Part shown: piece after piece, positions 7,418 to 15,737 of the stretch
How positions within the stretch are numbered: the first letter of the stretch is position 1
How the letters are laid out: each line of letters starts with the position of its first letter
NCBI GenBank assembly: GCA_910584215.1
Contig: CAJTYI010000037.1
Span: 1 to 27,383, forward strand
From: an uncultured Roseburia sp.
GTDB taxonomy: Bacteria > Bacillota > Clostridia > Lachnospirales > Lachnospiraceae
Reading direction: 5' to 3'
DNA length: 27,383 nucleotides
The notes under the pieces: generated by a model
Database searches by the model: none
What the model was told of the DNA's origin: nothing
Seen by the model: only the letters and a program-made list of their open reading frames with translations
Made by a program: the position numbers and the translations under genes

Positions 7418-9151
7418 ATGAAAAAGCAAGGGCGTATCAGTACAAAGATCATTATTTTGCTGCCGGTGTTTATTCTGGGAATTGTCAGTATCTTTTCCAA
7501 TATTCTGGCTGTCCGCAATGTGCGCAGTGTCAATGCAAATGCCAACCAGATCGCGAACGGCTATATGAGCTGCATTGCAGAGCTGGCTAACATACAAAAA
7601 GAGACGCAGTCGATTCACAAACTTGGATTGTCCCATATAGTCTCAACAGATCTCAATTCGATGATCTCGCTTGTGGACAGTATACGGCAGGAAGAGGCGG
7701 TGCTCGAGGATTATCTGCAGCAATTTCAAAAATATGTTGTCGGGGAAAATCAGGGCGCATACGATCAATTGGTGGCGGGATATGAGGGAATGAAATACGA
7801 GATTGCCAATCTGATGGCGTACTCGGCAGCGGGAAAGAGCGAAGAGGCGTATGCCCTTGCAAATGGTGCCATCTCTGAGTATGCGAGAATCATGGAGGAC
7901 AGCATTGCCCAGATACAGGATAAGATAAATGAAAGGGCAGACGGTGCGAAGGGACAATTGAACAAGGTGTATAGCAATTCGCTCACGTTTACGGTAATCA
8001 CGATCATCGTCTGTGTCGTGGCGCTGATTGCGGCGCTGTTTAGCGTGCTGGGATTTGTGATACAGCCGCTTACGAAGACAGAGAAAGAGATCACCGGAAT
8101 TATACATGATATCGACAAGCGCGAGGGTGACTTGACGAGAAGGGTGACAATTCTTTCCAACCGCGAGGTCGCGGCTGTCGGCAGCGGTATCAATCTGTTT
8201 ATGGGGAAGCTGCAGGATATTTTTAAGATTATCATCAACAACTCGAACCGTATGGAGCAGGTAGTAAACGAGGTGCGCGAAAGCGTCATGACCTCCAACG
8301 GCAGCGTTTCCGATCTGTCGGCGCTGACGCAGGAGCTTTCGGCGACGATGGAGGAGATGTCCGGAAATGTCGCGGTCATCAACCAGAACACGGAGGCGGT
8401 CAAGCAAGACGTGGACGTGATCGCGGATCGCACGACGGATATCAGCAACTATACGAAAGAAATGAAAGAACATGCGGATCTCTTAGAGGCATCGGCCCGT
8501 GCCAATATGGAGTCGACCAGCATGAAAGTCAATGATATTCTCGCAGTTTTGAACAAGGCGATCGAGGAGAGCGGCAGTGTCAATCAGGTCAACAACCTGA
8601 CGGAGGATATTTTAAATATTGCCAGCCAGACGAACCTGTTGGCGTTAAATGCATCTATCGAGGCGGCCAGGGCCGGGGATGCAGGGCGCGGCTTTGCCGT
8701 GGTGGCGACAGAGATCAGTCAGCTGGCATCGGCCAGTCAGGAGACCGCCAACCACATTCAAAGAATCAATAAAATTGTCATCAGTGCCGTACATAATCTG
8801 GCGGAACAGGCCAATGGCCTCGTACAGTATATGAGCGACGCGATATTGCCGGAATTTGAAAATTTTGTAGAATCGGGCAGTGAATATAAGAAGAAAGCGT
8901 CTGTCATCGAGCGCAGCATGGTGGAGTTTGAGACGAAAACGGATTCTTTGAAAGATACGATGGGCGAGATTGCGGCAGCCATCAATACGATCGCCCATGC
9001 CATCGAGGAGGGAGTCAACGGTGTCGCAAACGCGGCGGACAGCACCCAGGAGCTGGTTTCCGATATGGACAATATTTCTAGGCGCATGGATGAGAATTTT
9101 GCGATTGCGGGAGACTTAAAGAAAGAGACCGCTATTTTCACTAAGTTATAG
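7418..9151 (+). CDS. Transmembrane methyl-accepting chemotaxis protein
   Basis: 577 aa. The first membrane helix (about 10-31) and second (about 189-215) bracket an extracytoplasmic region of about 160 residues that looks like a four-helix bundle. A HAMP-like linker follows (about 212-270), then the signalling domain with its tip ASQTNLLALNASIEAARAG at about 402-420 and GRGFAVVATEI after it. It should transmit a ligand signal to CheA/CheW. GGAGGTG lies 7 nt before ATG 7418. It follows the solute-binding protein by 17 nt, so the two are almost certainly co-transcribed. This suggests the receptor senses the loaded binding protein rather than free ligand (inference). A 19-bp repeat overlaps its stop codon. 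Confidence 0.95.
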   Translation: MKKQGRISTKIIILLPVFILGIVSIFSNILAVRNVRSVNANANQIANGYMSCIAELANIQKETQSIHKLGLSHIVSTDLNSMISLVDSIRQEEAVLEDYLQQFQKYVVGENQGAYDQLVAGYEGMKYEIANLMAYSAAGKSEEAYALANGAISEYARIMEDSIAQIQDKINERADGAKGQLNKVYSNSLTFTVITIIVCVVALIAALFSVLGFVIQPLTKTEKEITGIIHDIDKREGDLTRRVTILSNREVAAVGSGINLFMGKLQDIFKIIINNSNRMEQVVNEVRESVMTSNGSVSDLSALTQELSATMEEMSGNVAVINQNTEAVKQDVDVIADRTTDISNYTKEMKEHADLLEASARANMESTSMKVNDILAVLNKAIEESGSVNQVNNLTEDILNIASQTNLLALNASIEAARAGDAGRGFAVVATEISQLASASQETANHIQRINKIVISAVHNLAEQANGLVQYMSDAILPEFENFVESGSEYKKKASVIERSMVEFETKTDSLKDTMGEIAAAINTIAHAIEEGVNGVANAADSTQELVSDMDNISRRMDENFAIAGDLKKETAIFTKL

Positions 9152-9166
9152 TGTGAAAAGTGCTTC
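9148..9166 (+). repeat. Short repeat at a gene 3' end, copy 2
   Basis: Begins ATAGTGTGAAAAG and ends GTGCTTC; 18 of 19 bases match the copy at 5424-5442. As in that copy, it overlaps a stop codon. No long inverted repeat follows it here. Confidence 0.5.
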
Positions 9167-9194
9167 ATAAATTGGAAGGAGATTATAGGTTAGA

Positions 9195-10658
9195 ATGAGT
9201 AAGATACGAACAAGATTTGCACCGAGCCCTACCGGCAGGATGCATGTGGGGAACCTGCGTTCCGCACTATATGAGTACTTGATTGCTAAACACGATGGCG
9301 GGGACTTTATGCTCCGCATCGAAGATACCGATCAGGAGCGATTGATGGAGGGAGCGGTCGATATCATACGCCGCACGATGACAAAAACTGGACTCTGTCA
9401 TGACGAGGGACCGGATAAGGATGGAGGATACGGCCCTTATGTGCAGAGCGAGCGTGTGAAGACGGGTATCTATATGCAGTATGCCAAAGAGCTGATCGAG
9501 AAAGGAGAGGCATATTATTGTTTCTGCGATAAGGACCGCCTGGAATCTCTGCGCACCGAAGTGGTGGACGGCAAAGAGATCATGATCTATGATAAGCACT
9601 GTCTTGGCCTTAGCAAAGAGGAGGTCGAAGCCAGGCTTGCGGCGGGCACGCCGTTTGTCATCCGCCAGAATATACCGAACGAGGGGACTACAACCTTTCA
9701 TGATGAGCTCTACGGAGATATCACGGTGGAGAACGCAGAGCTTGACGACATGATTCTCATCAAATCAGACGGCTATCCGACCTACAATTTTGCCAATGTG
9801 GTGGATGACCATACCATGCACATCACGCATGTTGTCCGGGGAAACGAATATCTGTCCTCCTCACCCAAGTACCAGAGACTCTATGACGCATTTGGCTGGC
9901 AGTCGCCGGTCTATATCCACTTGCCGCTGATTACCGACGAAAACCACAAAAAACTGTCCAAGAGAAGCGGCCACTCCTCTTTTGAAGATCTGTTGGAGCA
10001 GGGCTTTTTGGCCGAGGCCGTGGTCAATTATATCGCACTTCTTGGCTGGAGCCCGGAGGACAATCGCGAGATCTTTTCGCTCGAGGAGCTGGTACATGAA
10101 TTTGATTATCACAGGATCAGCAAATCACCGGCAGTTTTTGATTATGGCAAGCTAAAGTGGATGAATGGGGAATACATCAAGGCAATGGATTTTGACGCCT
10201 TTTATGAGATGGCGGAGCCTTATCTGAAAGAGACCATTCACGGTGATCTCGACCTGAAAAAGATCGCGGCGATGGTTAAGACGCGCATCGAGGTATTTCC
10301 CGATATTGCCGATCACATTGATTTTTTTGCGGCACTGCCGGAGTATGAGACGTCTATGTACGCCCATAAGAAGATGAAAACGACGGAGGAGACTTCGCTC
10401 GCAGTGCTCTGTGATCTGCTGCCGCTTTTAGAGGCGCAGGAGGATTACAGCAATGACGCGCTCTATGCGCTCCTTGGCAGCTATGTGCAAGAGAAAGGGG
10501 TGAAGAACGGCTATGTCATGTGGCCGGTGCGCACCGCGGTGTCCGGAAAGCAGATGACGCCGGGAGGAGCCACGGAATTGATGGAGATTTTGGGCAAGGA
10601 AGAGTCCCTTGAGCGGATCAGAAAAGGCATATCTCTCTTACAAAAGGACGAAACATAA
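9195..10658 (+). CDS. gltX: Glutamyl-tRNA synthetase
   Basis: 487 aa, the normal size of bacterial GluRS. It charges tRNA-Glu (and in many Firmicutes also tRNA-Gln) with glutamate. The class I signature appears as HVGN (residues 17-20) after RFAPSPTGRM, and the KMSKS loop as KLSKR (253-257). LRIEDTDQER and the anticodon-binding C-terminal half are present. The start is fixed by an in-frame stop at 9186-9188. The strong GGAAGGAG (9174-9181) is 13 nt from ATG, an unusually long spacing. The stop overlaps the next gene's ATG by 1 nt (TAATG). Because of the 43-nt gap from the chemoreceptor it may be read from that operon; no separate promoter is obvious. Confidence 0.97.
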   Translation: MSKIRTRFAPSPTGRMHVGNLRSALYEYLIAKHDGGDFMLRIEDTDQERLMEGAVDIIRRTMTKTGLCHDEGPDKDGGYGPYVQSERVKTGIYMQYAKELIEKGEAYYCFCDKDRLESLRTEVVDGKEIMIYDKHCLGLSKEEVEARLAAGTPFVIRQNIPNEGTTTFHDELYGDITVENAELDDMILIKSDGYPTYNFANVVDDHTMHITHVVRGNEYLSSSPKYQRLYDAFGWQSPVYIHLPLITDENHKKLSKRSGHSSFEDLLEQGFLAEAVVNYIALLGWSPEDNREIFSLEELVHEFDYHRISKSPAVFDYGKLKWMNGEYIKAMDFDAFYEMAEPYLKETIHGDLDLKKIAAMVKTRIEVFPDIADHIDFFAALPEYETSMYAHKKMKTTEETSLAVLCDLLPLLEAQEDYSNDALYALLGSYVQEKGVKNGYVMWPVRTAVSGKQMTPGGATELMEILGKEESLERIRKGISLLQKDET

Positions 10659-12493
10659 TGGATTTGAATGATTCACAACAGCAGGCCATCCGGCATAAGG
10701 ATGGCCCTATGCTGGTCTTGGCAGGGCCAGGTTCCGGCAAAACCACTGTCATTACGGAGCGGACGCGCACTCTGATCGCTGATTATGGGATTGCACCGCA
10801 ACACATTCTGGTGATTACGTTTACTAAGGCGGCGGCGCAGGAAATGAAGCAGCGCTTTATGCACCGTATGCAGGGCAGAGCGGGGCAGGTTACTTTTGGC
10901 ACTTTCCATGCGGTCTATTTTTCTGTTTTAAAACAGGCATATCATTATACCGCGGACAATATTATCCGTGAGGAGCAAAAATATCAGTTTTTGCGGGAGA
11001 TCATCAGCAAATATCGGCTGGAATACGAAGATGAAAATGAATTTATTACGGCAGTCTTAGGAGAGATCAGTATGGTAAAAAATACCGGTGTGGAGATTGC
11101 CAATTACTATGCGAAAAACTGTGCGGAACACACGTTTCGTAAGATTTTTCTGGAATATCAGGAATATCTTTACCGCGGCAGATGGATCGATTTTGATGAC
11201 ATGCTCGTCTATACCTATGAATTGTTTCGCGAGAGAAAAGATATTTTGCAGGGATGGCAGCGCAGATTCCGGTATATTTTGATCGATGAGTTTCAGGATA
11301 TTAACAAGGTGCAGTTCGACGTGATTAAGCTTTTGGCGGGCGAGTCCCAAAATTTGTTTGTCGTCGGTGATGATGACCAGTCGATCTATCGGTTTCGCGG
11401 CGCAAAGCCGGAGATCATGCTGCGGTTTCGCGAGAGCTTTCCCGATGCGGCGCAGGTGCTCTTAGACACCAATTATCGTTCGAGTGCGCAGATTGTGGCC
11501 GCTGCGATGCGCCTGATCGGCTGTAACAGGGCGCGCTACGACAAGGCTATTGTGGCGGCCAGGCCGCCGGGAGAGCCGGTGGAATACGAGACATTTCCCG
11601 ACCAGAAAAAACAAAATCTGCGCATCATAAGAGACATGCAGGAAGTGACGGAGCGGGGAGGCGCTTTTTCGGATTTTGCGATTTTGTTCCGCACCAATAC
11701 ACAGCCGCGGTTGTTGATGGAACAACTGCTCGAGTATAATATTCCGTTCCGCACCAAAGACAATATTCCCAATCTCTACGAACACTGGATTGCCAGAGAT
11801 CTCTTTGCCTATCTGCGCATTGCAAAAGGCAGCCGGGCCAGAGGAGATTTTTTGCAGATTATCAACCGGCCGAAGCGTTATATCAGCCGCAGTGCGCTGG
11901 ATTCGGATACGGTGAGTTTGGATGTGCTGGAGTGGTATTATGACGAGCAGCCGTGGATGCGCCGGCGTGTAGAACAGCTTTCGCAGGATATCAAGCGGCT
12001 GGCACATTTAAGCCCGTTTGCGGCAGTCCAATATATCCGCAAAGGCATCGGCTATGACGAGTTTTGTGAGGAGTATGCAGATTACCGCCGCATCAAAGTG
12101 GACGATCTGTACGAAGTGCTGGAGGAACTGGCGGAGAGTGCAAAAGCGTACCGGACTTTTGAGGCGTGGTTTGCCCATATAGAGGCTTACGCCAAGGAGC
12201 TCGAGCAGATGCGCCTTACGATGGCCGAAGACAGTAACAGTGTTTTGCTGGCGACACTGCACAGCGCCAAGGGGCTGGAATTTGAGCATGTCTACATTGT
12301 GGATATCAATGAGGGCGTTATGCCTTACAAAAAGGCTGTTTTGGAGCAGGAACTTGAGGAGGAGCGCCGCATGTTTTATGTCGGCATGACGCGCGCCAAA
12401 AAAAATCTGCATCTTTTTTCAGTCAGACAGCTGAATCACAAAGATGCAGAGGTTTCAAGATTTATCAGAGAAGCGAGAGGGGAGAACGGATAG
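10658..12493 (+). CDS. UvrD/PcrA-type superfamily 1 DNA helicase
   Basis: 611 aa. Motifs in order: the Q-motif LNDSQQQAI (3-11), Walker A AGPGSGKTT (22-30), TFTKAAAQEM (motif Ia), Walker B LIDEFQD (208-214), GDDDQSIYRFRGA (237-249), LDTNYRSS (motif IV), LATLHSAKGLEFEHVYIV (motif V) and RRMFYVGMTRAKKNL (motif VI). It unwinds DNA with 3'-5' polarity using ATP, presumably in repair or removal of bound proteins. It is shorter than PcrA or UvrD (about 720-750 aa), mainly through a short C-terminus, so it may be a distinct clostridial paralogue; I give no symbol. It overlaps gltX by 1 nt and ends 1 nt from a convergent gene, with no terminator between. Confidence 0.93.
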   Translation: MDLNDSQQQAIRHKDGPMLVLAGPGSGKTTVITERTRTLIADYGIAPQHILVITFTKAAAQEMKQRFMHRMQGRAGQVTFGTFHAVYFSVLKQAYHYTADNIIREEQKYQFLREIISKYRLEYEDENEFITAVLGEISMVKNTGVEIANYYAKNCAEHTFRKIFLEYQEYLYRGRWIDFDDMLVYTYELFRERKDILQGWQRRFRYILIDEFQDINKVQFDVIKLLAGESQNLFVVGDDDQSIYRFRGAKPEIMLRFRESFPDAAQVLLDTNYRSSAQIVAAAMRLIGCNRARYDKAIVAARPPGEPVEYETFPDQKKQNLRIIRDMQEVTERGGAFSDFAILFRTNTQPRLLMEQLLEYNIPFRTKDNIPNLYEHWIARDLFAYLRIAKGSRARGDFLQIINRPKRYISRSALDSDTVSLDVLEWYYDEQPWMRRRVEQLSQDIKRLAHLSPFAAVQYIRKGIGYDEFCEEYADYRRIKVDDLYEVLEELAESAKAYRTFEAWFAHIEAYAKELEQMRLTMAEDSNSVLLATLHSAKGLEFEHVYIVDINEGVMPYKKAVLEQELEEERRMFYVGMTRAKKNLHLFSVRQLNHKDAEVSRFIREARGENG

Positions 12494-12494
12494 A

Positions 12495-12809
12495 TCAGTT
12501 GTCTAAAAGTTCTTCGATATCGGCTTCTTCTAAGAGTTCATCGAAGCGGGCAGCAACTTTTTCGTACTCTTCATCATTGTCAATGTTGTCGAGTTCGGGA
12601 TTGCCGTCGTCATCCTCGGAGTAGCGGTAGAGATAGACATCACCGTCTTCGTTCGGTTCTCCTGCTTCATCGAGAGGCAGCAGGGCAATATAGTCTTGTC
12701 CGTTCACACCAAAGATCGTCAATATAGCGCAATCTACCTGAGTACCGTCGTCCAAATCCAACGTAACAACGATGTCTTCTTCTTCGTTTATATTTGTGTT
12801 ATCTGGCAT
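12495..12809 (-). CDS. DUF1292 family acidic protein
   Basis: 104 aa and strongly acidic. The core (IVVTLDLDDGTQVDCAILTIF, then YIALLPL and VYLYRY) is the DUF1292 pattern found in small YrzB-like proteins of Firmicutes, whose role is unknown. The C-terminal third is rich in Asp, Glu and Leu. AAAGGAG lies 7-8 nt before the ATG on the - strand. It is the only - strand gene in the window, runs convergently into the helicase gene, and shares the 12810-13157 region with the divergent gene at 13158. Confidence 0.85.
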   Translation of the reverse strand: MPDNTNINEEEDIVVTLDLDDGTQVDCAILTIFGVNGQDYIALLPLDEAGEPNEDGDVYLYRYSEDDDGNPELDNIDNDEEYEKVAARFDELLEEADIEELLDN

Positions 12810-12838
12810 AGTAGATCTCCTTTACATTATTTGTCTCT

Positions 12839-12867
12839 ATTTTAGCATAAACTTTTCCAAAAGAACA
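12839..12867 (-). promoter_or_regulatory. Candidate extended -10 promoter for the DUF1292 gene
   Basis: Reading the - strand, TGCTAAAAT (an extended -10) lies 30 nt before the start codon. The -35 position (12862-12867) reads TGTTCT and is poor. Confidence 0.3.
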
Positions 12868-12929
12868 GAGATTTTTGCTATTTTACTAGGAATATAGTAA
12901 CAATTGAACAGCAGAACGGCAAAAAGAGC

Positions 12930-12958
12930 TATACAAAGAACCGCCGAAAATGTATAAT
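12930..12958 (+). promoter_or_regulatory. Candidate promoter for the GH13-like gene
   Basis: TATACA (12930-12935, four of six matches to TTGACA), a 17-bp spacer and a perfect TATAAT (12953-12958). Transcription would start about 12965, just before the palindromic element, leaving a leader of about 190 nt. Confidence 0.5.
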
Positions 12959-12973
12959 GTTAGCAGATATATT

Positions 12974-13115
12974 GTTACTTTTCACATGCTAGGAACGTGC
13001 ATTAGCTGCGCGTTGTGTGAAAAGATGATTGGGGAGTGAGGTGCGATTTTGCAAAACGCACATGAAATATCACTCCGAAGTGTTGCTATGAGGGCTCCTG
13101 GGTCGTGATAGTAAC
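12974..13115. repeat. 142-bp palindromic element in the leader of the GH13-like gene
   Basis: The ends are near-inverted copies: GTTACTTTTCAC (12974-12985) and GTGATAGTAAC (13105-13115). Two hairpins are nested inside. The first pairs CTTTTCACA (12978-12986) with TGTGAAAAG (13016-13024). The second pairs GGAGTGA (about 13033-13039) with TCACTCC (13070-13076), with inner GTGCG/CGCAC. No open reading frame is present. It could be a small non-autonomous repeat or a structured leader. Confidence 0.45.
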
Positions 13116-13157
13116 GGTATGTTTGGTTTGCAGGAAGAGATAAAGGTGGAAGACAGC

Positions 13158-15083
13158 ATGGGATATACTTTAAAAGAAGGAAACTACGAAAAACTCGGCG
13201 TGCAGATAGACAAAAATGCGCTGGTTTTTACCTTTGAAGGTGAAAAAGAGGACGAATGTGCAATACTTTTGTATGGGAAGGACCACAAGCTCGCGGAGAG
13301 ACTGGTGGTTCCGGCGGAGTATTGTATGGGGTCTGTGCGCTCTGTGCGTATCGAGGGGCTTTCTGCCAAAAATCTAATGTACAATTACGAGATCAACGGG
13401 GAAGTGCACACGGATGTCTATGCCAGGCGCATTATAGGCAGAGAAAAGTGGCATGATTTAAACCGGGAGAACTATCATTATCACATCTATGGGGGGTGTC
13501 TGACGGAGGATTTTGACTGGTCCGGTGACAGCAGGCCGCAAGTGCCGAAAGGAGAGATGTTGATTTATAAGCTCCATGTGCGGTCGTTTTCCATGGATGC
13601 GGGATTACAGGGAAAGATTCGGGGCACTTTTGCAGCGGTAAAACGCAAGATACCCTATTTAAAATCATTGGGGGTTACTACGGTAGAGTTTATGCCAATT
13701 TACGAGTTCGAGGAATTGGTATTTGCGAGAGCGCCGCAGCTGCCGCCCAATATTCAGTGGAAAGAAAAAAAGGGAGATATGATTCTGCCGCCGAAAGAGC
13801 AGGAAGTGGAACGCGTCAACTGCTGGGGTTATGTACCGGGGAACTATTTTGCGGTAAAGGCTTCTTACAGCAGTACGGATAATCCCTCTTTTGAATGGAA
13901 AGAACTGATTCTAGAACTGCACAAAAACGGCATGGAATGTATTATGGAGATGTATTTTGAGGAAAATATGAATCAAAATATTATTCTCGATGCCCTGCGC
14001 TTTTGGGTCAGGGAATATCATATAGACGGGTTTCATCTGATGGGAGCCTCCATTCCGGTGACGGCAGCCGCGCAGGATATCTTTTTGAGCAGGACGAAAT
14101 TGTTCTCCTGCGGCTTTGAATCTATGCTTTTAGAGCGAAAAGGCGCATTTACGCGCTTGTTTGTATATAAAGATGAGTACCAATATCCGGTGCGCAGAGC
14201 GCTCAATCATATTTCGGCGGACATGAATCAGTTTTTATGTCAGCAGAGAAAACAGCATGAAGCACAAGGGTTTGTCAACTATATTGCCAGCAATAACGGA
14301 TTCACGCTGTATGATCTTTTTGCCTACCAGGATAAACATAACGAGGCGAACGGGGAGAACAACCGGGACGGGAGCGATTGGAATTTCAGCAGCAATTGCG
14401 GCTGTGAGGGAAGAAGCGGCAGAAAGGCAGTCAATGAACTGCGCAGGCGCCAGCTCCTAAATGCTCTCGTGATTCTTATGATGGGGCAGGGGGTTCCACT
14501 TCTGATGGCAGGGGATGAGTTTGGCAATTCCCAGGGGGGAAATAATAACGCATACTGTCAGGATAACCGCACCGGCTGGCTGAATTGGAAGAAAGGGGAA
14601 AAGTTCTCCTGGCTGACGCAGGCTGTGAGAAAGCTGGCAGAGTTTCGCTGCGCACACCCGATCATTTGCAGGGAGACGCCGATGCAGATGCGGGATGATG
14701 AGCACAGGGGATTTCCTGACCTGTCCTATCACAGCTCACATCCTTGGGTGTCAGCGGTCTCCGCGGCAAAAGAGGCGGTTGGGCTTATGTATTACGGGTG
14801 CTATGGAGATGATCTGCCAGAAGATTTTGTCTATATTGCATATAACTTCCATAATGGTATGGAAATGCTGGCGCTGCCCAAGCTGCCGGAAAAAAAGTGC
14901 TGGTATCTTGTGATTGACACCGCCCGGGGAAAAGATGCTTTTTTGGAGGCGCCGGAGCGTGTGCAAAACCAATATCAGATACAGGTCGATCCTCAGTCTA
15001 TCGCTATATTGACGGGCAGGAGTGCAAAGAAGGGCGCTTGGGGCGGTAAAACTTCTGAGAAACGGAAAGGGAGAGCGGTCTAA
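13158..15083 (+). CDS. Glycogen-debranching-type GH13 protein, catalytic residues lost
   Basis: 641 aa from ATG 13158. The N-terminal CBM48-like domain and an (alpha/beta)8 domain resemble GlgX/isoamylase proteins; GDEFGNSQGGNNNAYCQDN and GWLNW are well kept. The active-site motifs are not. Region I, usually DVVYNH, reads EMYFEE (264-269). Region II, usually GFRFD, reads GFHLM (291-295), so the nucleophile Asp is Met. Region III has Cys318 where the acid/base Glu is expected. Region IV, usually SHDG, reads SNNG (378-381). It is thus probably not a hydrolase and may bind glycogen or alpha-glucan as a scaffold or regulator (inference). AAAGGTGG 8 nt before ATG 13158 favours this start over ATG 13119, which has no ribosome binding site. 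It overlaps the next gene by 1 nt. Confidence 0.85.
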   Translation: MGYTLKEGNYEKLGVQIDKNALVFTFEGEKEDECAILLYGKDHKLAERLVVPAEYCMGSVRSVRIEGLSAKNLMYNYEINGEVHTDVYARRIIGREKWHDLNRENYHYHIYGGCLTEDFDWSGDSRPQVPKGEMLIYKLHVRSFSMDAGLQGKIRGTFAAVKRKIPYLKSLGVTTVEFMPIYEFEELVFARAPQLPPNIQWKEKKGDMILPPKEQEVERVNCWGYVPGNYFAVKASYSSTDNPSFEWKELILELHKNGMECIMEMYFEENMNQNIILDALRFWVREYHIDGFHLMGASIPVTAAAQDIFLSRTKLFSCGFESMLLERKGAFTRLFVYKDEYQYPVRRALNHISADMNQFLCQQRKQHEAQGFVNYIASNNGFTLYDLFAYQDKHNEANGENNRDGSDWNFSSNCGCEGRSGRKAVNELRRRQLLNALVILMMGQGVPLLMAGDEFGNSQGGNNNAYCQDNRTGWLNWKKGEKFSWLTQAVRKLAEFRCAHPIICRETPMQMRDDEHRGFPDLSYHSSHPWVSAVSAAKEAVGLMYYGCYGDDLPEDFVYIAYNFHNGMEMLALPKLPEKKCWYLVIDTARGKDAFLEAPERVQNQYQIQVDPQSIAILTGRSAKKGAWGGKTSEKRKGRAV

Positions 15084-15703
15084 TGAAAATAAAGGAACAT
15101 CTTTTGACGATTACCAGCCATAAAAAGCTGGTTATGCAGGGCTGTTTTCGTGTGGGGCTTTACCGGCAGGGGCTTATGCATGATTTGTCAAAATATTCGC
15201 CGGCGGAATTTTTGGTCGGCTGCAAATATTATCGGGGTACGATGAGCCCGAATAATGCGGAGCGCGCGGCGGTAGGCTATTCCTCCGCGTGGCTTCACCA
15301 TAAGGGACGCAACCGGCATCATCTGGAATACTGGATTGATTACGGTGTTCCTAGGCAGGTAGATGGCAAATTAGAACATGCCGGCATGTGCGGTATGAAG
15401 ATGCCGGTCAAGTATGTGGTGGAGATGTTGATTGACCGTATGTCCGCGTCCAAGATCTACCAAAAAGAGCGGTATACAGACAGCAGTCCGTTAGAATACT
15501 ATAAAAAAGGCTGCGATCATTATATTATGCATGAGGACACCAGGGCGTTGCTGGAGCTGTTGCTCACCATGCTTGCAAGGCGCGGCGAGGAGGCAACGTT
15601 TCAGTTTATCCGCAGACGTCTTCTGCGCGGTACGGTGCCCTATAATAAAAGACGTCTCGACCATGTAAGGGAGAAGATTGAAAGCGGAAGCGCGTCCGTT
15701 TAA
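15083..15703 (+). CDS. DUF5662 family protein
   Basis: 206 aa. It contains the conserved motifs of DUF5662: LMHDLSKYSPAEF (HD at 33-34), GYSSAWLHHKGRNRHHLEYW (about 65-84) and a C-terminal EDTRALLELLLTMLARRG helix. The HD pair with later HH pairs suggests a metal-binding helical fold, but no activity is known to me. Many basic residues occur near the C-terminus. The ATG overlaps the stop of the GH13-like gene (TAATG), so the two are translationally coupled and presumably act together. trpS follows after 34 nt. Confidence 0.85.
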   Translation: MKIKEHLLTITSHKKLVMQGCFRVGLYRQGLMHDLSKYSPAEFLVGCKYYRGTMSPNNAERAAVGYSSAWLHHKGRNRHHLEYWIDYGVPRQVDGKLEHAGMCGMKMPVKYVVEMLIDRMSASKIYQKERYTDSSPLEYYKKGCDHYIMHEDTRALLELLLTMLARRGEEATFQFIRRRLLRGTVPYNKRRLDHVREKIESGSASV

Positions 15704-15737
15704 AAAGGCGGCTGCGCGGGAAAAGGAGATAGAAGAA

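Noticed and set aside
7643..8473. Long open frames on the - strand opposite the second chemoreceptor (276 and 227 codons)
   Set aside because: Shadow of the chemoreceptor coding sequence: the + strand product has full MCP motifs, and the - strand translations are His/Arg- or Ser-rich with no family features.
13091..13115. GGGTCGTG resembling the 5' part of a ZTP (pfl) riboswitch
   Set aside because: The obligatory downstream CCGCCTGGGCA-type element is missing and the bases are part of the palindromic element's end.
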